DNA of 64,000 nt from Hygrocybe punicea (GCA_963556145.1 OY744461.1:6830891-6894890); one strand, 5' to 3'. Shown: positions 22,371 to 34,428, numbered from the stretch's first letter. Numbers and translations: made by a program. Notes: generated by a model from the letters alone, not told the origin.

Positions 22371-24429
22371 AATTAATTCAAATACTGATACAAAAGTAGT
22401 GCAGTTTGAGCAGACATGATTCTGTATTGCAGTTTGAAGTGCTGCATGATTCATTTTTTAGTGTACAAGAATGCTATGGCTAGCTGCAATCACTTTCAAA
22501 TTTGCAATGGTCAATTTTGGAGTCAACAGTTCAAATGGGTGATTTACAATTACAAGTGACTGCTCAGATGATGATTTCAGTGAGAGAGCTTCACTTTTTG
22601 GCACGTAAGAGTAGAATTTACATTTAGCTGCATCCATACTGGCATTGTCATTGGTTGAAGCAGGAATTAGTTCATGAAGTGAGAATACATTTGCTTTGCC
22701 TTCACCAATACATTCCATATGAACATCAGCACTGAAAGGTATATTGTCAGACTTGAAAATGTCATATAATTTCGAAGTTTTATTACAAATATAGTGAGCA
22801 GACACTTGAAAAGCTAGGAAATGATGCAAAACTAAGAAAAACAGCAGAATGACTCCATTGGCTAATATAGGTAATTTGATTACATATTTCAAGTAAGCTC
22901 TGAAGTCATATTTTCTGAACAGATTCTGTTGAGGTTTTAACTTAATATACATGCATTTATTAGCAAGGCTAGTTGTACAATGATACACAGCAAGCAAATC
23001 AAACATGTTGAAGATGACCCTGGCATATAGTTCAAATAGAAAAGAGGTAGGAGCTAATTGACAACTAGACAGAACAAATTCAGCACTGTTGTGGATACTT
23101 GGGATTTTTTCAGGGATTTGTGATGTGAAAGAAGAGGTGGACTGATGAACAGGAACTACACTTGGTAAATAAGTGGGATTTTCATACTTTGTCAGATTGT
23201 CTATATAAAAATTCAAAGTAACCAGGCCTGACATGACATCTGGTATGGCAGAGACAGTTGGTGTGACATGGACATTTTGTATGACACTTGCAGAAGGCAC
23301 AAGGCCAATCCCAATTACAGCACATTGTGCCCAAGTGTTGTGGATCACTTCTGCAGTGGGCTCCGGCAACAATCAATTTAACTGGGAGGTGGTTTCCAGA
23401 GGAGAGAAGAGCAGTTTTCATTGTTGCTTACAGCTAAGACAACACTGCTAAGAGGGGGGGGTCAAGGTCTAATGTCATTGCGAGCCGTGGGGGTTACCCA
23501 AAACAAGATGAGTCTGCCCCAAGAACCAGACTAAACATAAGGAAAGGAAAAGAAGAAAAAGTCCGAACCAACTACAAGAACAGTAGATATAGTGACTGGT
23601 CTTGAGGGGAGGTAAATGGGAATACAACCATGAAGCTACAACATGTCCAACTACACCATGTGTTCACCATGAGGCACACTTGAGGCATCCTCATGTCGAT
23701 GTTCTCGCGATCCAACTGGAGGCCTGGGTGTCATTGAGGATAGAAGAGGTCCGGATGACTCGGATGATTTGTAATTGGATCATGTGACATGCAGAATTGC
23801 CAATTTGGAGTCTACACTTGCTGTAATGGGCAAGTGCGCAGTCTGGCAAACGCGATGCATGGTTGGGTCGAAGAGGGGTATCATCCAGTGTGGGATTGGT
23901 GAAGGGAGTGTCTTGAGGTAGTGTGGATATAGCGGCAAGGTTAGTATGAAAGAAAACAAAGGAATGTATGGAGGGAAAACCAACTAAGACAGTGGGCAAG
24001 TTGAGGTCAGACATGCAAACAGCATAAGCTGTACCAGACGACGATGTCTGTGTCAATGACGTATCAAGGGGTGATGTCTTGTCCTGTCTGTGGAACAATG
24101 CAGTCCATCTGATCTCAGTATTCATCCAAGAAAGGGTATTGTTGTAAACGAGTTTGGGAGGTATCAAGGTTATAGATGGAAAAGGATAAATGAACGTGGG
24201 TCCAGGTTTCGAGTCATGGCACAAGTGACAAGCTGTGGGAATAAGACGTCGGGTGCTGCAATGAAGCGATGTTGTGTGAACAATACACAATAGGGGTCAG
24301 TTCACTGTATTGGGAAGTCGTATGGTCTGTGGTCGAAGTCTGAAGGTACAGGGCATTCAGCAAGATATTACCAACTGACTTGGGATGCCTGAAAATGAGA
24401 TTGCCCAACTGACTTGGGGATAGCTGAAT

Positions 24430-25080
24430 CAGGCTGAGATATATCCTGGCCCAACTGAACTGGTCCAGGCTGATGTTCCCAGGATATATTCTGGGCCAAC
24501 TAGGATGGTCCAGGCTGATGTTCTTGGGATATATCCTGGGCCAATTGACATGGTCCAGGCTGATGTTCTTGGGATATATCCTGGGCCAATTGACATGGTC
24601 CAGGCTGATGTTCTTGGGATATATCCTGGCCCATCTGGGATGGTCCAGGCTGATGTTCTTGGGATATATCCTGGGCCAATTGACATGGTCCAGGCTGATG
24701 TTTCCCGGATATATCCTGTGCCAACTGACATGGTCCAGGCTGATTTTCTCAGGATATATTCTGGGCCAATTGACATGGTCCAGGCTGATGTTCCCAGGAT
24801 ATATTCTGGGCCAACTGAGATGGTCCAGGCTGATGTTCTTGGGATATATCCTGGGCCAATTGACATGGTCCAGGCTGATGTTCTTGGGATATATCCTGGC
24901 CCATCTGGGATGGTTGAGGCTGATGTCCCCAGGATATATCCTGGGCCAACTGGGATGGTCCAGGCTGATGTTCTCGGGATATATCCTGGCTCAACTGACA
25001 TGGTTTATGCTGATGCTGTCATGATGTCTCCTGGCTCATCTTGGATTGTTCAGAATAATGTTCTTAGGTTATGTTTTCAG
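24430..25080. repeat. KDZ left subterminal tandem repeats, 45-bp unit, about 13-14 copies
   Basis: GGTCCAGGCTGATGTTCTTG followed by GGATATATCCTGGGCCAAYTG repeats with a 45-bp period, and each unit contains the palindrome-like GGATATATCC. The unit length is a multiple of three, so several frames stay open; these are not genes. Such arrays commonly serve as transposase binding sites. Confidence 0.9.
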
Positions 25081-25870
25081 GATATGTCCATAAGACATCT
25101 GTTTTGTTGCTAGAGCTCATAATCATGTGCCACAATAACTTGATTGATTCATTATAGTCAACTCCTGGTAGCTGCAACTACCCATAAAGCCCTGATACAT
25201 GTCAGCCCTTCTTGTATTTTTTCTTTTCAGGTCCCTGCTCAGTTTCTTCCTCTGGATCTATGTGACGTTTGGACCGTTGCCTATTGTTGAATTAGTATCA
25301 TTTTCACAACTTATCCTATAATAATGACTTACAATCTGTCAGCAGATGGAATCTGCTCAAATACTGACTTCATCTCAAGCACGATTTTTATCCACCTTTC
25401 ATGCTCTGCCTGTCCCCCAATCCGACTTCCCCATTCCTTTAGTCCCACCAAGAACAGAACAAGTCCTCCAAGTCCTCTTCTACACCATGTTTTCTCCAGA
25501 ACACTATTTGCAGATATACCACCCAAGGTACACCGTTGCCACCACTTTTCCATCTGTTTTTCAATTCTATCAAAGTCCATGATATCATCCTGTTTCTTTG
25601 ATCGACTCAAGCTCCAGTTCACTAAGGATCGAGGGGGCTTGAATTCCAAAGCAGGTGGTGTGGTGGGACCACCCAAGCGAACCAGGGCCAATTCAGCACC
25701 TACTCAAGCCTCACAAAGATGACTCCAATCTTGACCCAGCTTGGAGATTGTATTCTCATCAAGACCAATTTCCAGACCCAGATGCTGTATTTCTCTTGGA
25801 ATACCTGTTGTCTTGATAATAATTTTTGGAGGAGCTGGTAATTTTTTTAGCCTGTAGTTTTCATGATCAG

Positions 25871-27926
25871 TTATGCATGAGAGTCTATATAAATGTTCAA
25901 CCTTTCAATATCCTCTAGCACAACTTCAATAGCCCTTATAATGGAATTGTATCCCACAAGTGTTGTTTGGTGAGTGTAGTCTGGAAAATCACTTGGTATA
26001 TCATCATCTCGAATAAAGTGTGCCTGAGTATATGCCCGCAATGCTAATCCAAGGCCAAGAAGGATCTGCTCAATGGATGAAGTACAATGGGGTTTTCCGG
26101 AGGAAGCATCAATCCATGGTTGTGTTGCAATCCAAGCAACAAAGCTCTTGCAGCTGGCTGGGTGATCACTATCTGCAAAGAATTCGGCTGGAAGATATTT
26201 GTGGGCAAAGTTCCAGCTTGCCCATGAAGCGGGAACTTCAGCATGGCTTGAACCATGCTTATCCTGTGATAAAATGAGATTTAAAGAGTGATGAGAGGAA
26301 AATATAACAAACTGCATATTTTATCAGTGCCAAGGCATCCTGATATTCCTTTATGGATGATAACATCTTGAGAAATGCTTGATTGCTGTATAAGGTGCCT
26401 GCTGGTGATTGTTTATGAGCTGCTCCTGCAGCTGGGGCACTTTCTACTTCTTCTCCCTCAGCGCTGTCCACCTCAACATACAACCTTTTTGCCTGTTTTA
26501 CAGGAACTACTTTTTTCTTTTCCACAGCACGTAACTCTTGTTTCACTTGCAGTGGTCATTTTCCAGCTGCTTGCCTCATATACCAGAAGTGATATAGCCC
26601 ATTTGCACATCGATTTGTCATGCGTGATGGCTCTTTGATGGTAATGTCATTGTCATGAGAAATGGATGTGGACTTGAAAAAACCCTGGGGATTGGCCTCA
26701 ATTTCCTTCCAGTGTACAGTGGAGGATCGAGTGTAAAATGCTGTACACACATTAACAATAAATACACATCAATGGTATTGTGAGGACATACCCATCACTA
26801 ATTTCACAAAGTTGCGAAGCACCATCCGCACAACCAAAGGGTCAGCATCAACTGGCTTTTCAGGCAGATATGGATATTTGTCATCATCAAATGTTGTGAT
26901 GGCCCAAGGTGAAAGCTTGGAATTGTCTTCCTCATTCTCTACAATGTCATTTGAATTAATCATCACATGTGAAACATGATTGTCAATTACCTTTGCAGAA
27001 AGATTGTGCAAATTTACACCACTCATCATAGAAATCACTATCCTTCCATTTGGAAAAATGCCTGGAGAATTTAGCTGTAGGATCATTGGTCTCAAATCTT
27101 GTTGCATTTCAGTTGATGTTTAACTTCTTGAAAATGAAAACTTACTTGGATACAGAAGCTTGATCATTCTCATTCACATGTGTGGTTAAGATGACAACAT
27201 GAACCCCCATTTTGCGATGGAGATCATTCATGAAGCTCGTTACTGTTCTATGGAGTTGTGTCCTGGCCTCTCTGCTGGAATAGTCAATCACATATTCACT
27301 TTCCCACAGTATGATTACATACTCCATTTGTTGTTCACGTGGCCAAGCTTCTGTATTCCACTTTCTAGCCTCATCATCACAACGTGCTTGATCCTCCTCT
27401 GATAGGCCATTCCAGACATTCGAGAGTGCAGGCTGATAAGCACTCATATGAGTGTGACTGCCAGCATTAATCAAATTTTGCATTTCTTCCTCCACTTCCC
27501 TCTTGAATAAATATCCTGCTGCTGTTCTCCGTGTCCATCATTTACCCCACATATCATTTCCTTTTCCAACACCACTATCCTTCTCAACATGATTTTCCGA
27601 CTCGTGAGTATCACCTCTAGCCTTTTTCTTGTTCTGTTGGGATTGTCACTCATTCTTAAACCAATTGGCAATTTTCTACTCAAGGTTAATATGTTTAAAA
27701 TGAAGAGAAGTATAATTAAAATGGTATTAACCTTGTGAAGAATGTCTTTATCATCAGGCAGAACAAGTGGTGTTTTGTTGGCTCCCTTCCTCTCCTTTTG
27801 AAGCTGATGCAACTCTTTGATGATCTCAGTTCGAATTTTTTTCTTATCTTCATTGTTGGTGGTGGAAACATATTTGTTGTAGTGAGACTTGAGAATTGCC
27901 TGGATTTCTTCAGTAGCCCAAGCCAT
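25871..27926 (-). CDS. KDZ-borne passenger gene, unknown function, multi-exon
   Basis: ATG at 27924-27926 gives MAWATEEIQAILKSHYNKYV and KDKKKIRTEIIKELHQLQKE-like helical sequence. After an intron of about 55 bp comes KIANWFKNE, a short motif resembling a DNA-contact helix. Then follow ALSNVWNGLSEEDQARCDDE, AREQQMEYVIILWESE-type sequence, exons around 27107-26770 (GRIVISMMSGVNLHNLSAKV) and a last exon ending near 25871 (PASCKSFVAWIATQPWIDAS). It diverges from the transposase, as accessory genes in KDZ elements often do. Exact exon borders are uncertain, and at least one frame near 27540 needs a splice or carries a stop. Product unknown. Confidence 0.55.
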
Positions 27927-28119
27927 TTGTAGTTCAGTATGAGGTAGACTGGAGGATCAGTGAAATAGAAGTGGTAAGGGAAGTTAGGATGAACTCTGGA
28001 AGCTAAAACAGATTTTCCTTGCAAATTGGAGCAGTAGTAACTCAGAAATCGGAGCAAACTTGAGTTGCTGTGGCAAATTCCCACGTCAACAATCACATGT
28101 GCAAATTGCCACGTCAACA

Positions 28120-28654
28120 ATCACATGTTCAAAATATCACATGATGGTTCAATTGTATTTAAAAACTCCGAAACCTTCGTTTTCACCCCTTGAGTGCTTT
28201 TCTCCCACTCCCACTCCCCCGGCAGAGAGAGCTGAATCTCTCTACTTGATGCCAGGGCACCGAAGTCCTGGTGAGGGTGCAGCCTGTGGTGTGATCTGCA
28301 CTCCATTTCGTAGACCTGGATATGTTACCAGCAGAGAGGGTGGCCTCTCTGCTATTCCCTGGGCATGGGTCCAGGGTAGGTAACTTAAAAGGTTCTCATT
28401 TATTTATACATAGTAGTAGTAACGAGTTATGATAATAAAATCTAAGCTTATTTTCTGTGTGTACTTAGTTTTGCTGGCATGCCTATAGACAGGGCAGCGG
28501 CGGTTTCGCGAGTTCGCGAGTATTTGGGTGGTGGGGTTGGGGCCACCATCACTGGATGAGGCATCATGCCCCCCAACTGTTCTCTGGTCCCTGGAGACCT
28601 CGCGGACACAGCGCCGACGTCCATTGACGTCGCAGTGCATGTACGCGAGGTCAG
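28120..28654. other. Intergenic region between divergent KDZ genes
   Basis: No gene seen. It contains small hairpin-prone stretches (CAGAGAGAGCTGAATCTCTC near 28222; AGCAGAGAGGGTGGCCTCTC near 28330) and a change to GC-rich sequence at about 28480. It may hold a bidirectional promoter. Confidence 0.4.
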
Positions 28655-28925
28655 TTGGGATGGGGCATTGGGCGCCGGACGTGGTGGGGCCGTTGGGCGT
28701 TGGGCATTTGGGTTGGGCCGTTGTCGTCATTGCCGGTTTTGATGGGCCATTGGGCGTTGGCGTTGGGTGTTGGGCGTTGGGCGTTGGGCGGGGTTGGGCC
28801 GTCGTTGTTGCCGGTTGTGGTGGGGCCGTTGGGCGTTGGGGTTGGGCATTGGGGTTGGGCATTTGGCATTGGCGTAAGGGCCGTTGTCGTCGTTGCCGGT
28901 TGTGGTGGGGCCGTTGGGCAGCAAC
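28655..28925. repeat. GTTGGGC minisatellite
   Basis: GTTGGGCGTTGGGC, GCCGTTGGGCGTTGGG and GTTGTCGTCATTGCCGG recur in imperfect tandem. The G/C content is far above the rest of the KDZ element. It lies between the two divergent KDZ genes, and open frames here are periodic artefacts. Confidence 0.8.
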
Positions 28926-29558
28926 ATATTTGATTGGATTGTTGGCTTCACACAACTTGACTTCTACCCCCACATTGCTTCACCCTTCTTGCAAAAGTTG
29001 GCTCTCAAGGTGTTTCTTGAGAAGTATAATATGGAATTTATTATTGGCAACTTGCTGGTGGAAGAACAAAACCTGGGTTGTAACACTGATGTCGCCGTGA
29101 TGAATCGGGAGAAGGGGTGGCGTTTTTTCCTTTGTTCGGAGTCACGGTCACGTCCCCTTGGGATCACAGTTTCTCCTCAATGCCCAGCATGTGGTCGCAT
29201 CGGATCCTCTGAATGGGGGTCACATCCCAATGATCAATTCACACTCTTAGTCAACTGCAAATTCTGTCCACACATCTATTCCCTTTATGCAGGCCAGGAC
29301 GATTATTTTACCAAGGCAATTTTGAATGGTGGAGATGGCTGGGGTATTGGGGTTTATTGGGGTCCTTATATTGACCACTTTCCCAATGGTACTGAGGCCT
29401 ACTCACGAGGGAGCCAGAGTGAAGAAGTCACCAATCGTCTTAAAGCTATAGGTTCTGAGGAGCATTACAAGAAGTTGGAGGAGAAAAAAGCTGCTGAAAA
29501 GTCTGGTGGGCAGGCCAAGGAATTGGCTAGTGCAATTAATAGGGGATTCCAATCTTGA
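28884..29558 (+). CDS. KDZ-borne ORF with Cys-pair motif, unknown
   Basis: The open frame runs into this stretch from the GC-rich minisatellite and stops at 29556-29558; the true start is unclear and may be an upstream exon. From about 28930 the protein looks real: FDWIVGFTQLDFYPHIASPF, NREKGWRFFLCSESRSRPLG, then CPACGRIGSSEWG ... LLVNCKFC, a CxxC...CxxC pattern that could bind zinc. GGDGWGIGVYWGPYIDHFPN follows, then a charged tail (KKLEEKKAAEKSGGQAKEL). No named family was recognised. It lies just upstream of the transposase on the same strand. Confidence 0.5.
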   Translation: MSSLPVVVGPLGSNIFDWIVGFTQLDFYPHIASPFLQKLALKVFLEKYNMEFIIGNLLVEEQNLGCNTDVAVMNREKGWRFFLCSESRSRPLGITVSPQCPACGRIGSSEWGSHPNDQFTLLVNCKFCPHIYSLYAGQDDYFTKAILNGGDGWGIGVYWGPYIDHFPNGTEAYSRGSQSEEVTNRLKAIGSEEHYKKLEEKKAAEKSGGQAKELASAINRGFQS

Positions 29559-29755
29559 TAGATAACTCCAACTTTATTGCAATGTTTTGTTTTCATTTTT
29601 TGTAAAAACAATTGTAGATTATGGTGAAAGTTGAATCATGGCTGAGTTATTGAATTGGACTATAGGATCATGTGATCCTGAGAACTCTGATCATGTGACT
29701 TTTTGTTGTTTGCAAAAAAAAAAAAAGAATCTTGTTCACTCTTACCACTACTACC

Positions 29756-32700
29756 ATGCCAAAAAACCAGTTAAAAAGACAAAAGGGAACAGTTGTGGAG
29801 ACAGTATATGTCAGGAAGACCACTTCTAGAGGTGAAGTCAAAATATTGGCCAAAAATCAGACCAGATCTTCCTCTATACACCATCATTCAAAATATAGAG
29901 AAAGATCACAGCCTTTAGTTACAGAACAGATTCATATACCACTACAAGATCTAGAAGAACCCCAATCTCCTCAGGCTTTGAAGCAAGGAAAAGTATGCTT
30001 ATTTCTGTCATAGTTTTCATATGATTCTCCACTCAATCAATTATCAGACGCAGAATGATTATCTCCAAGAATGGCAGCATAAACATCGACAGACTCACTT
30101 GGCAAAACTGGTTGAGTTGGAAGCTCCACCAGTAAACATGTTATGCATCAATTGTCAGCAGTGTCCAGGGCTGTACCGATGTCTTGATTGCCACCTTGGT
30201 CAACGATTGCTTTGCAATAATTGCTGTCTTCGAGTTCACCAACACAATCCTTTTCACAAAATCCAGTATTGGACAGGCCAATTTTTTGATCGTGCTGATC
30301 TTGGAGAACTGGGTCTAATCATTTATCTTGGACATGATGGAAATCCATGCCCTCAACCAACAACATCACAATCCTGGGAGGATGTAGAAGATGATGATAT
30401 GCAGCTTGATAAAGATGATGATATCATGGTTGTAGAAAACATGGATGATGTCTCCCAGTCTCAAACCACAACTATGGTTTTTGTGGATAGCTCTGGGATT
30501 TATCGATGTCATGTTTGCTGGTGCCAATGTTCAGCAACAGCTACCCATGAAACACAGCTCTTCAACATGCGATTCTTTCCAGCCACATCATCTCGTCCCA
30601 CTACTGCATTTACTTTTATGGTTCTTCACCAATTCTACATTGAAGCTATGGAGTGCAAAGTTTCTGCCTTCAACTTTTATTCAAAGCTTAGGAGATTGAC
30701 AGACAACAATTTTCCACACTTGATACCAGTACATTTTGTTTTTTTTGCAAGTTATCCTGTCAGCCACTAACAAATCACTTTTGTAGGACCGTTATCGTGA
30801 ATTAATGCGTGTGTCAAGGCAATGGAGAAACTTGACTGATCTGAAACGGGCTGGCTTTGCACATGATTCCACTATTAAATGCAAAGATGGTGGTCTTGCA
30901 GTCTTTTGTCCAAGTTGTCCCCAACCTGGCATCAATGTTACTGAGGATGAAATAAGATGCTCAGACACACCGTATGTACTTTTTCTGTTATGTTGTGAGA
31001 GAGGTGCACATTATTCATGATACTACAACAGATGGGTATATTACCCAAAAATTGTTGCAGATGGCAACTTCAAGCTTGATCATGTCATTCCTAAATGTCC
31101 TGAGAAGGATGTTTGGTTGAGTGATGGGCATCAGTTCATGACAGGTGAATCTGCCTATCAGCATCATCTTGCCTCTTCTTTTGAAGAGAATCAGGTTGGT
31201 CCTCTGTATTTATTTCAATATATTAGCTGGTCTTACAATTTTTTCAGAAACATAAATGTCAAAATCACAGAGCCATTAGTCAAGCCAATGTACACCATAA
31301 GGACCATCTTCGCGCTACTGGAGTGGGTGCCTGTGCTTGTGCCAATCATGGATGCTTCTATCCACATAGTGTGGTGGATTTTCAGAAGGGTGAAAGGTAG
31401 TCTTCTTGTTTTGTGATTAAATAAATCATATTCACTCTATTATTCTAGACAAGTCAACATGGACTATGCTTTCTGCCAGGCATTGGCTCAAAATTCACTC
31501 ACACCAAAGGCTATTGCAATTTATGACATCATGTGTTCATGGTCAAAAAACTTTCTCTGGCGGGTTTCTCAAAGCAACACCCTAGATCTGAGAGAAGATC
31601 TCGAACTTCTATATGGCATTGGAAAATTTCATCTTGGGGTTCATATTCAAGAATGTTTTCCTCTATACTCCTTCAACTTTATCCATGGAGCTGGACAAAT
31701 TGCTGGGGAGATCCTAGAATCACTCTGGTCCAATCTGAAAAAGGCAGCTGGTTCAACCAGCACAATGTCTCAAGCTCATCGTCAGGAGGTTTTGGATAAT
31801 TATATGAATGATTCAAATTGGAAGAAACTGATCAAGTCAGGTATGATTCACATATGTCTCAATAAGTTTCTCTTGAATATATTTTTGCAGCTCAATATAT
31901 TATCAAGAAATGGAAGGAAGCTGTCCTTGAGAGAGAGAATATGAAAAATGCCTTGGATGAGTTGACTGATAGACTTAGTGATGAGTGGATTGCGGAGTGG
32001 AAGGAGCTAGAAGAATTGGCCATAGATGATGAACGTGGCGATATCTTAAGAATGTATGATGTTGATGAAAATCATGGTAAGCAGGGGTTAATATTGCATT
32101 AGTACAATATTGATGTATCAATTCAGTCTGCAGTCTTGCAGAGATACAGTTGGAACTTGCTGAAATTGAAAACAAGTCTGGCAATATGATGGGATATTCT
32201 AGTCTATTGTCCATTGGACTAAATGTGGAGGAGGCACAGTATGTCTTTCTTATCCCATTGAAGCTCAAGTTATTTCTTATATGTTTCTATGACAGAATGG
32301 CTCTGTCAGCATATACGAACACTACGCCAACCATCATTAGCTGAAAAGAAGACCCTTCAAGAGAAACGACAAAGACTTCAAGCTCTCATTAACAGCATTG
32401 AGAAGAAGCTCTCTGCACTCACTGTTATGAATAATATTGGAAGTGGAGATCTTATGAGAGTTGACATTTCTAGAGATGAAAGTGAAGAAGAAGAGAAGCT
32501 TTTAGATGATGAAGAAGAAGTGAAACACACTCCAGAAAAGATTACACTTCTTCTTCCATCCAATCTTACCACAAAGTGTCAAAACCAACCAGGATTAAAT
32601 GACTTGAGCAAGCAAGAGGCTCAGTTACGACTTGGGCAGTTGAATGATGCATTGGAGCAGTTGAAGGTGGCGTTAGGTGGAAAGTCCCTGATAATGCGCA

Positions 32701-33374
32701 AAAAGGTCTGTCTGTTGACTTAACTATGACAAAATTTACTTAGTGATTTTGATATAGATTCGTAATTCCAAAAGCACTAAACAATCCACACGAATTTGGA
32801 GTCAGATTCATACACTGGATGAAAAAATCACAAGAATTGTTGCTAGCTACAACCATGCTAGAGAAGCACGATGGAGACTGGGATATAATGATTCAAATTA
32901 TCATGCTATTACTAAAAGTGACCTTCAGATGCCTGCTGATATTATGGAGGCAAACAGAATTGGACAAAAATCATACAAGTTACCATGGTTCTGGAGAATT
33001 GGAGATCAGGTGGATGGAGATGAATTCAGTATACACATGAAAGACTGTGAGTATAACTTGTATTTCCTAACTCAGCTAACAATTGAAGATTGTGTACAGT
33101 TTACAGAGTCAATTGGTTACGAGCCAGTGCAAGATTTAATCGGTGGGATGAACAGGTTATTCGGCTTCACCATGAGATGAAGTGGACACCAAATTATTTC
33201 AAATTTTACAAGCAAAGATGGGAAAGTTGGGCCATTGAACAAGAGATAGATGGAGATAATTCGCTCCACAACCAGGGTTTGACAAGTTATGCCTACAAAC
33301 AAGCTCAGACATGGGCAAGGTTGGAGTCAAGTGCACGTAGTTTATTTCAACCAATTTTGGGAGATGAGCAGTAG
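29756..33374 (+). CDS. KDZ transposase, multi-exon, no disabling change seen
   Basis: DDE-type transposase of the Kyakuja-Dileera-Zisupton superfamily. The ATG at 29756 opens an exon ending at 29992. Exon 2 (30048-30728) carries the CxC2-like zinc cluster CINCQQCPGLYRCLDCHLGQ. Later exons give KHKCQNHRAISQAN, the hallmark LRATGVGACACANHGCF and HSVVDFQKGE, then NMDYAFCQAL, AIYDIMCSW, GKFHLGVHIQECFPLYSFNF and IAGEILESLWSNLKKAAG, which hold the catalytic acids. The 3' part has a Glu/Asp-rich coiled region (ESEEEEKLLDDEEE) and the C-terminal RVNWLRASARFNRWDEQV. All introns I checked are short GT-AG and keep the frame, so the gene looks functional. Confidence 0.9.
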
Positions 33375-33459
33375 TGGCAGTACAAGAACATTTTTTGCAT
33401 TATGTCTGAACTATGATGTCTACTATTAAAAGTATTATGAGCCTGAGTTGTGCAGCTGA

Positions 33460-33706
33460 GTCAGGATATATCCTGAGAACATCAGCCTGGGCCATCCCAG
33501 TTGGGCCAGGATATATCCTGGGAACATCAGCCTGGAGCATGTCAACTGGCCCAAAATATATCCTAAGAACATCAGCCGGGACCATCTCGGTTGGCCCAGG
33601 ATATATCCCAAAAACATCAGCCTGGACCATCCCAGTTGAGCCAGGATATAACTGGGGAACATCAGCCTGGACCATCTCAGTTGGCCCAGGATATATCTCA
33701 GCCTGA
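33460..33706. repeat. KDZ right subterminal tandem repeats, about 6 copies
   Basis: Inverted counterpart of the left array with the same 45-bp unit (CCAGGATATATCCTGGGAA) but fewer copies. Confidence 0.88.
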
Positions 33707-34428
33707 TTCAGCTATCCCCAAGTGAGTTGGGCAATCTCATTCTCAGGCATCCCAAGTGAGTTGGTAATATCTTGCTGAATCTGGTGGAAGGTATGTGCTT
33801 CGGCGATGGTCAGATTGGAGGGAACAGTGAGATGTCTTGTGATCGAGGATTGTTCAGGGCATGCATGCAGGTGAGGAATGTTGTCGGATAATTAGGGAGG
33901 ATAATGGTAGGCACAGAATACGAAAGTGGAAACCATATATCTGAGAATGGCAATTGTCAATTATGTGGTGAGATATTGTTGAGGTGGAAGTTGGACATAT
34001 CAATGGCAGAAGGGTTTCGGTGCTGATGCCAAAGATAGATCATAACAGGGTAAAAACCAATAAGGAAAGTGATGGCAATGCTGCCAATGATGATTACAGT
34101 AATTAGCTGTGTTGGGAGTACAGCCATTGTGTATCAGTTTGTCGTGGGACGAAGTAAACAATATGTCAGGGCAAGGGAAAAGACAATGGCGATGATGTCT
34201 ATCGGCAAGGAGACTATTCGGGTACAGCAACGTCACGTGGGATATGTCCATGGTCGGTCTGGATTGTTCTAGAAGAAAGGATAAAAAGGGAACAACAATA
34301 AACAACAATATCCAAAAGAAGACAAAAGGGAAAGGGGAACGAAAAAGGAAGGTGTGATAAAGTGGAATCATCATGGTGGGGCATTGGAGTCGGAATTGAA
34401 GTTGTGGAGTTGTAAATGTAACACTAAG

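Larger units (their letters stand above)
15561..23335 (-). pseudogene. Helitron Rep/helicase polyprotein with C-terminal USP-like protease, heavily mutated
   Basis: Rolling-circle transposase of a Helitron. The N-terminal part (23335-22458) ends FELLTPKLTIANLKVIAASH. It is followed by an in-frame TAA, a stretch of 19-residue repeats (about 22370-21910) and a Cys-rich DUF6570-like region (FCNDASPNKF, CAVCGRL; to 20964). The Helitron-like N domain follows (YNNPQLFPQMMPWLF), then the HUH nuclease (QQGHLTLHMHMLLWFKG, near 20200; NPDHYTSHKFIPVYWRNYV near 19370). The PIF1-type helicase shows Walker A GMAGTGKS (18060), FIDEVSMLS (17830), AGDFAQLPPVGG (17720) and AMTAHAAQGKT (16830). The C-terminus is protease-like. 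I count in-frame stops at 22458, 20375 (fits CGA to TGA) and 16875 (fits CAA to TAA), and frameshifts near 20966, 19768, 18950, 18180 and 17880. It cannot be functional. Confidence 0.88.
24349..33786. mobile_element. KDZ (Kyakuja-Dileera-Zisupton) transposon, 9.4 kb, apparently intact
   Basis: The termini CAGGGCATTCAGCAAGATAT (left) and CACCAGATTCAGCAAGATAT (right, inverted) begin inverted repeats of about 95 bp. Both sides carry GAAGGTA (24342-24348 and 33787-33793); extended to 8 bp the match is TGAAGGTA/GGAAGGTA, the duplication size expected for KDZ. The homologous LTR copy at 14440-14480 reads through the site uninterrupted. Inside are 45-bp subterminal tandem repeats, a minus-strand passenger gene, a plus-strand zinc-ribbon ORF and the KDZ transposase. 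No inactivating change was found in the transposase. Confidence 0.9.
23336..34423 (-). mobile_element. 1.65-kb LTR-like element, copy 2 (inverted), split by a KDZ transposon
   Basis: The two halves (23336-24348 and 33787-34423) align in inverted orientation with 13813-15462. The ends are TGTTGTGGATC on the left and AATGTAACA on the right. Flanks CCAAG (23331-23335) and CTAAG (34424-34428) match at 4 of 5 bases, consistent with a mutated 5-bp duplication. The insertion cuts the 5' part of the Helitron gene. A TGA in this copy interrupts the counterpart of the 68-residue ORF at 14290-14496, again at a position where the other copy has CGA. Confidence 0.8.

Noticed and set aside
24430..25080. 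Regular repeats resembling a CRISPR array
   Set aside because: Units are directly adjacent without unique spacers, and the genome is eukaryotic.
24429..25113. Long open frames on both strands with a 15-residue repeat
   Set aside because: The 45-bp subterminal repeat keeps every frame open; the same array exists inverted at the other KDZ end, so it is structural, not coding.
25329..25722. Overlapping open frames on both strands near the KDZ left end
   Set aside because: No recognisable motif; neither strand is clearly coding, so I did not call a gene. It could still be a 3' exon of the passenger gene.
28404..28973. Pro/Gln/Thr-rich and Gly/Val-rich frames
   Set aside because: They arise from the GTTGGGC minisatellite and lack independent coding signals.
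13813..34423. A single 20-kb element with 1.65-kb terminal inverted repeats
   Set aside because: Each arm has its own TG...CA ends and its own 5-bp flank duplication, so two separate LTR-like insertions explain it better.
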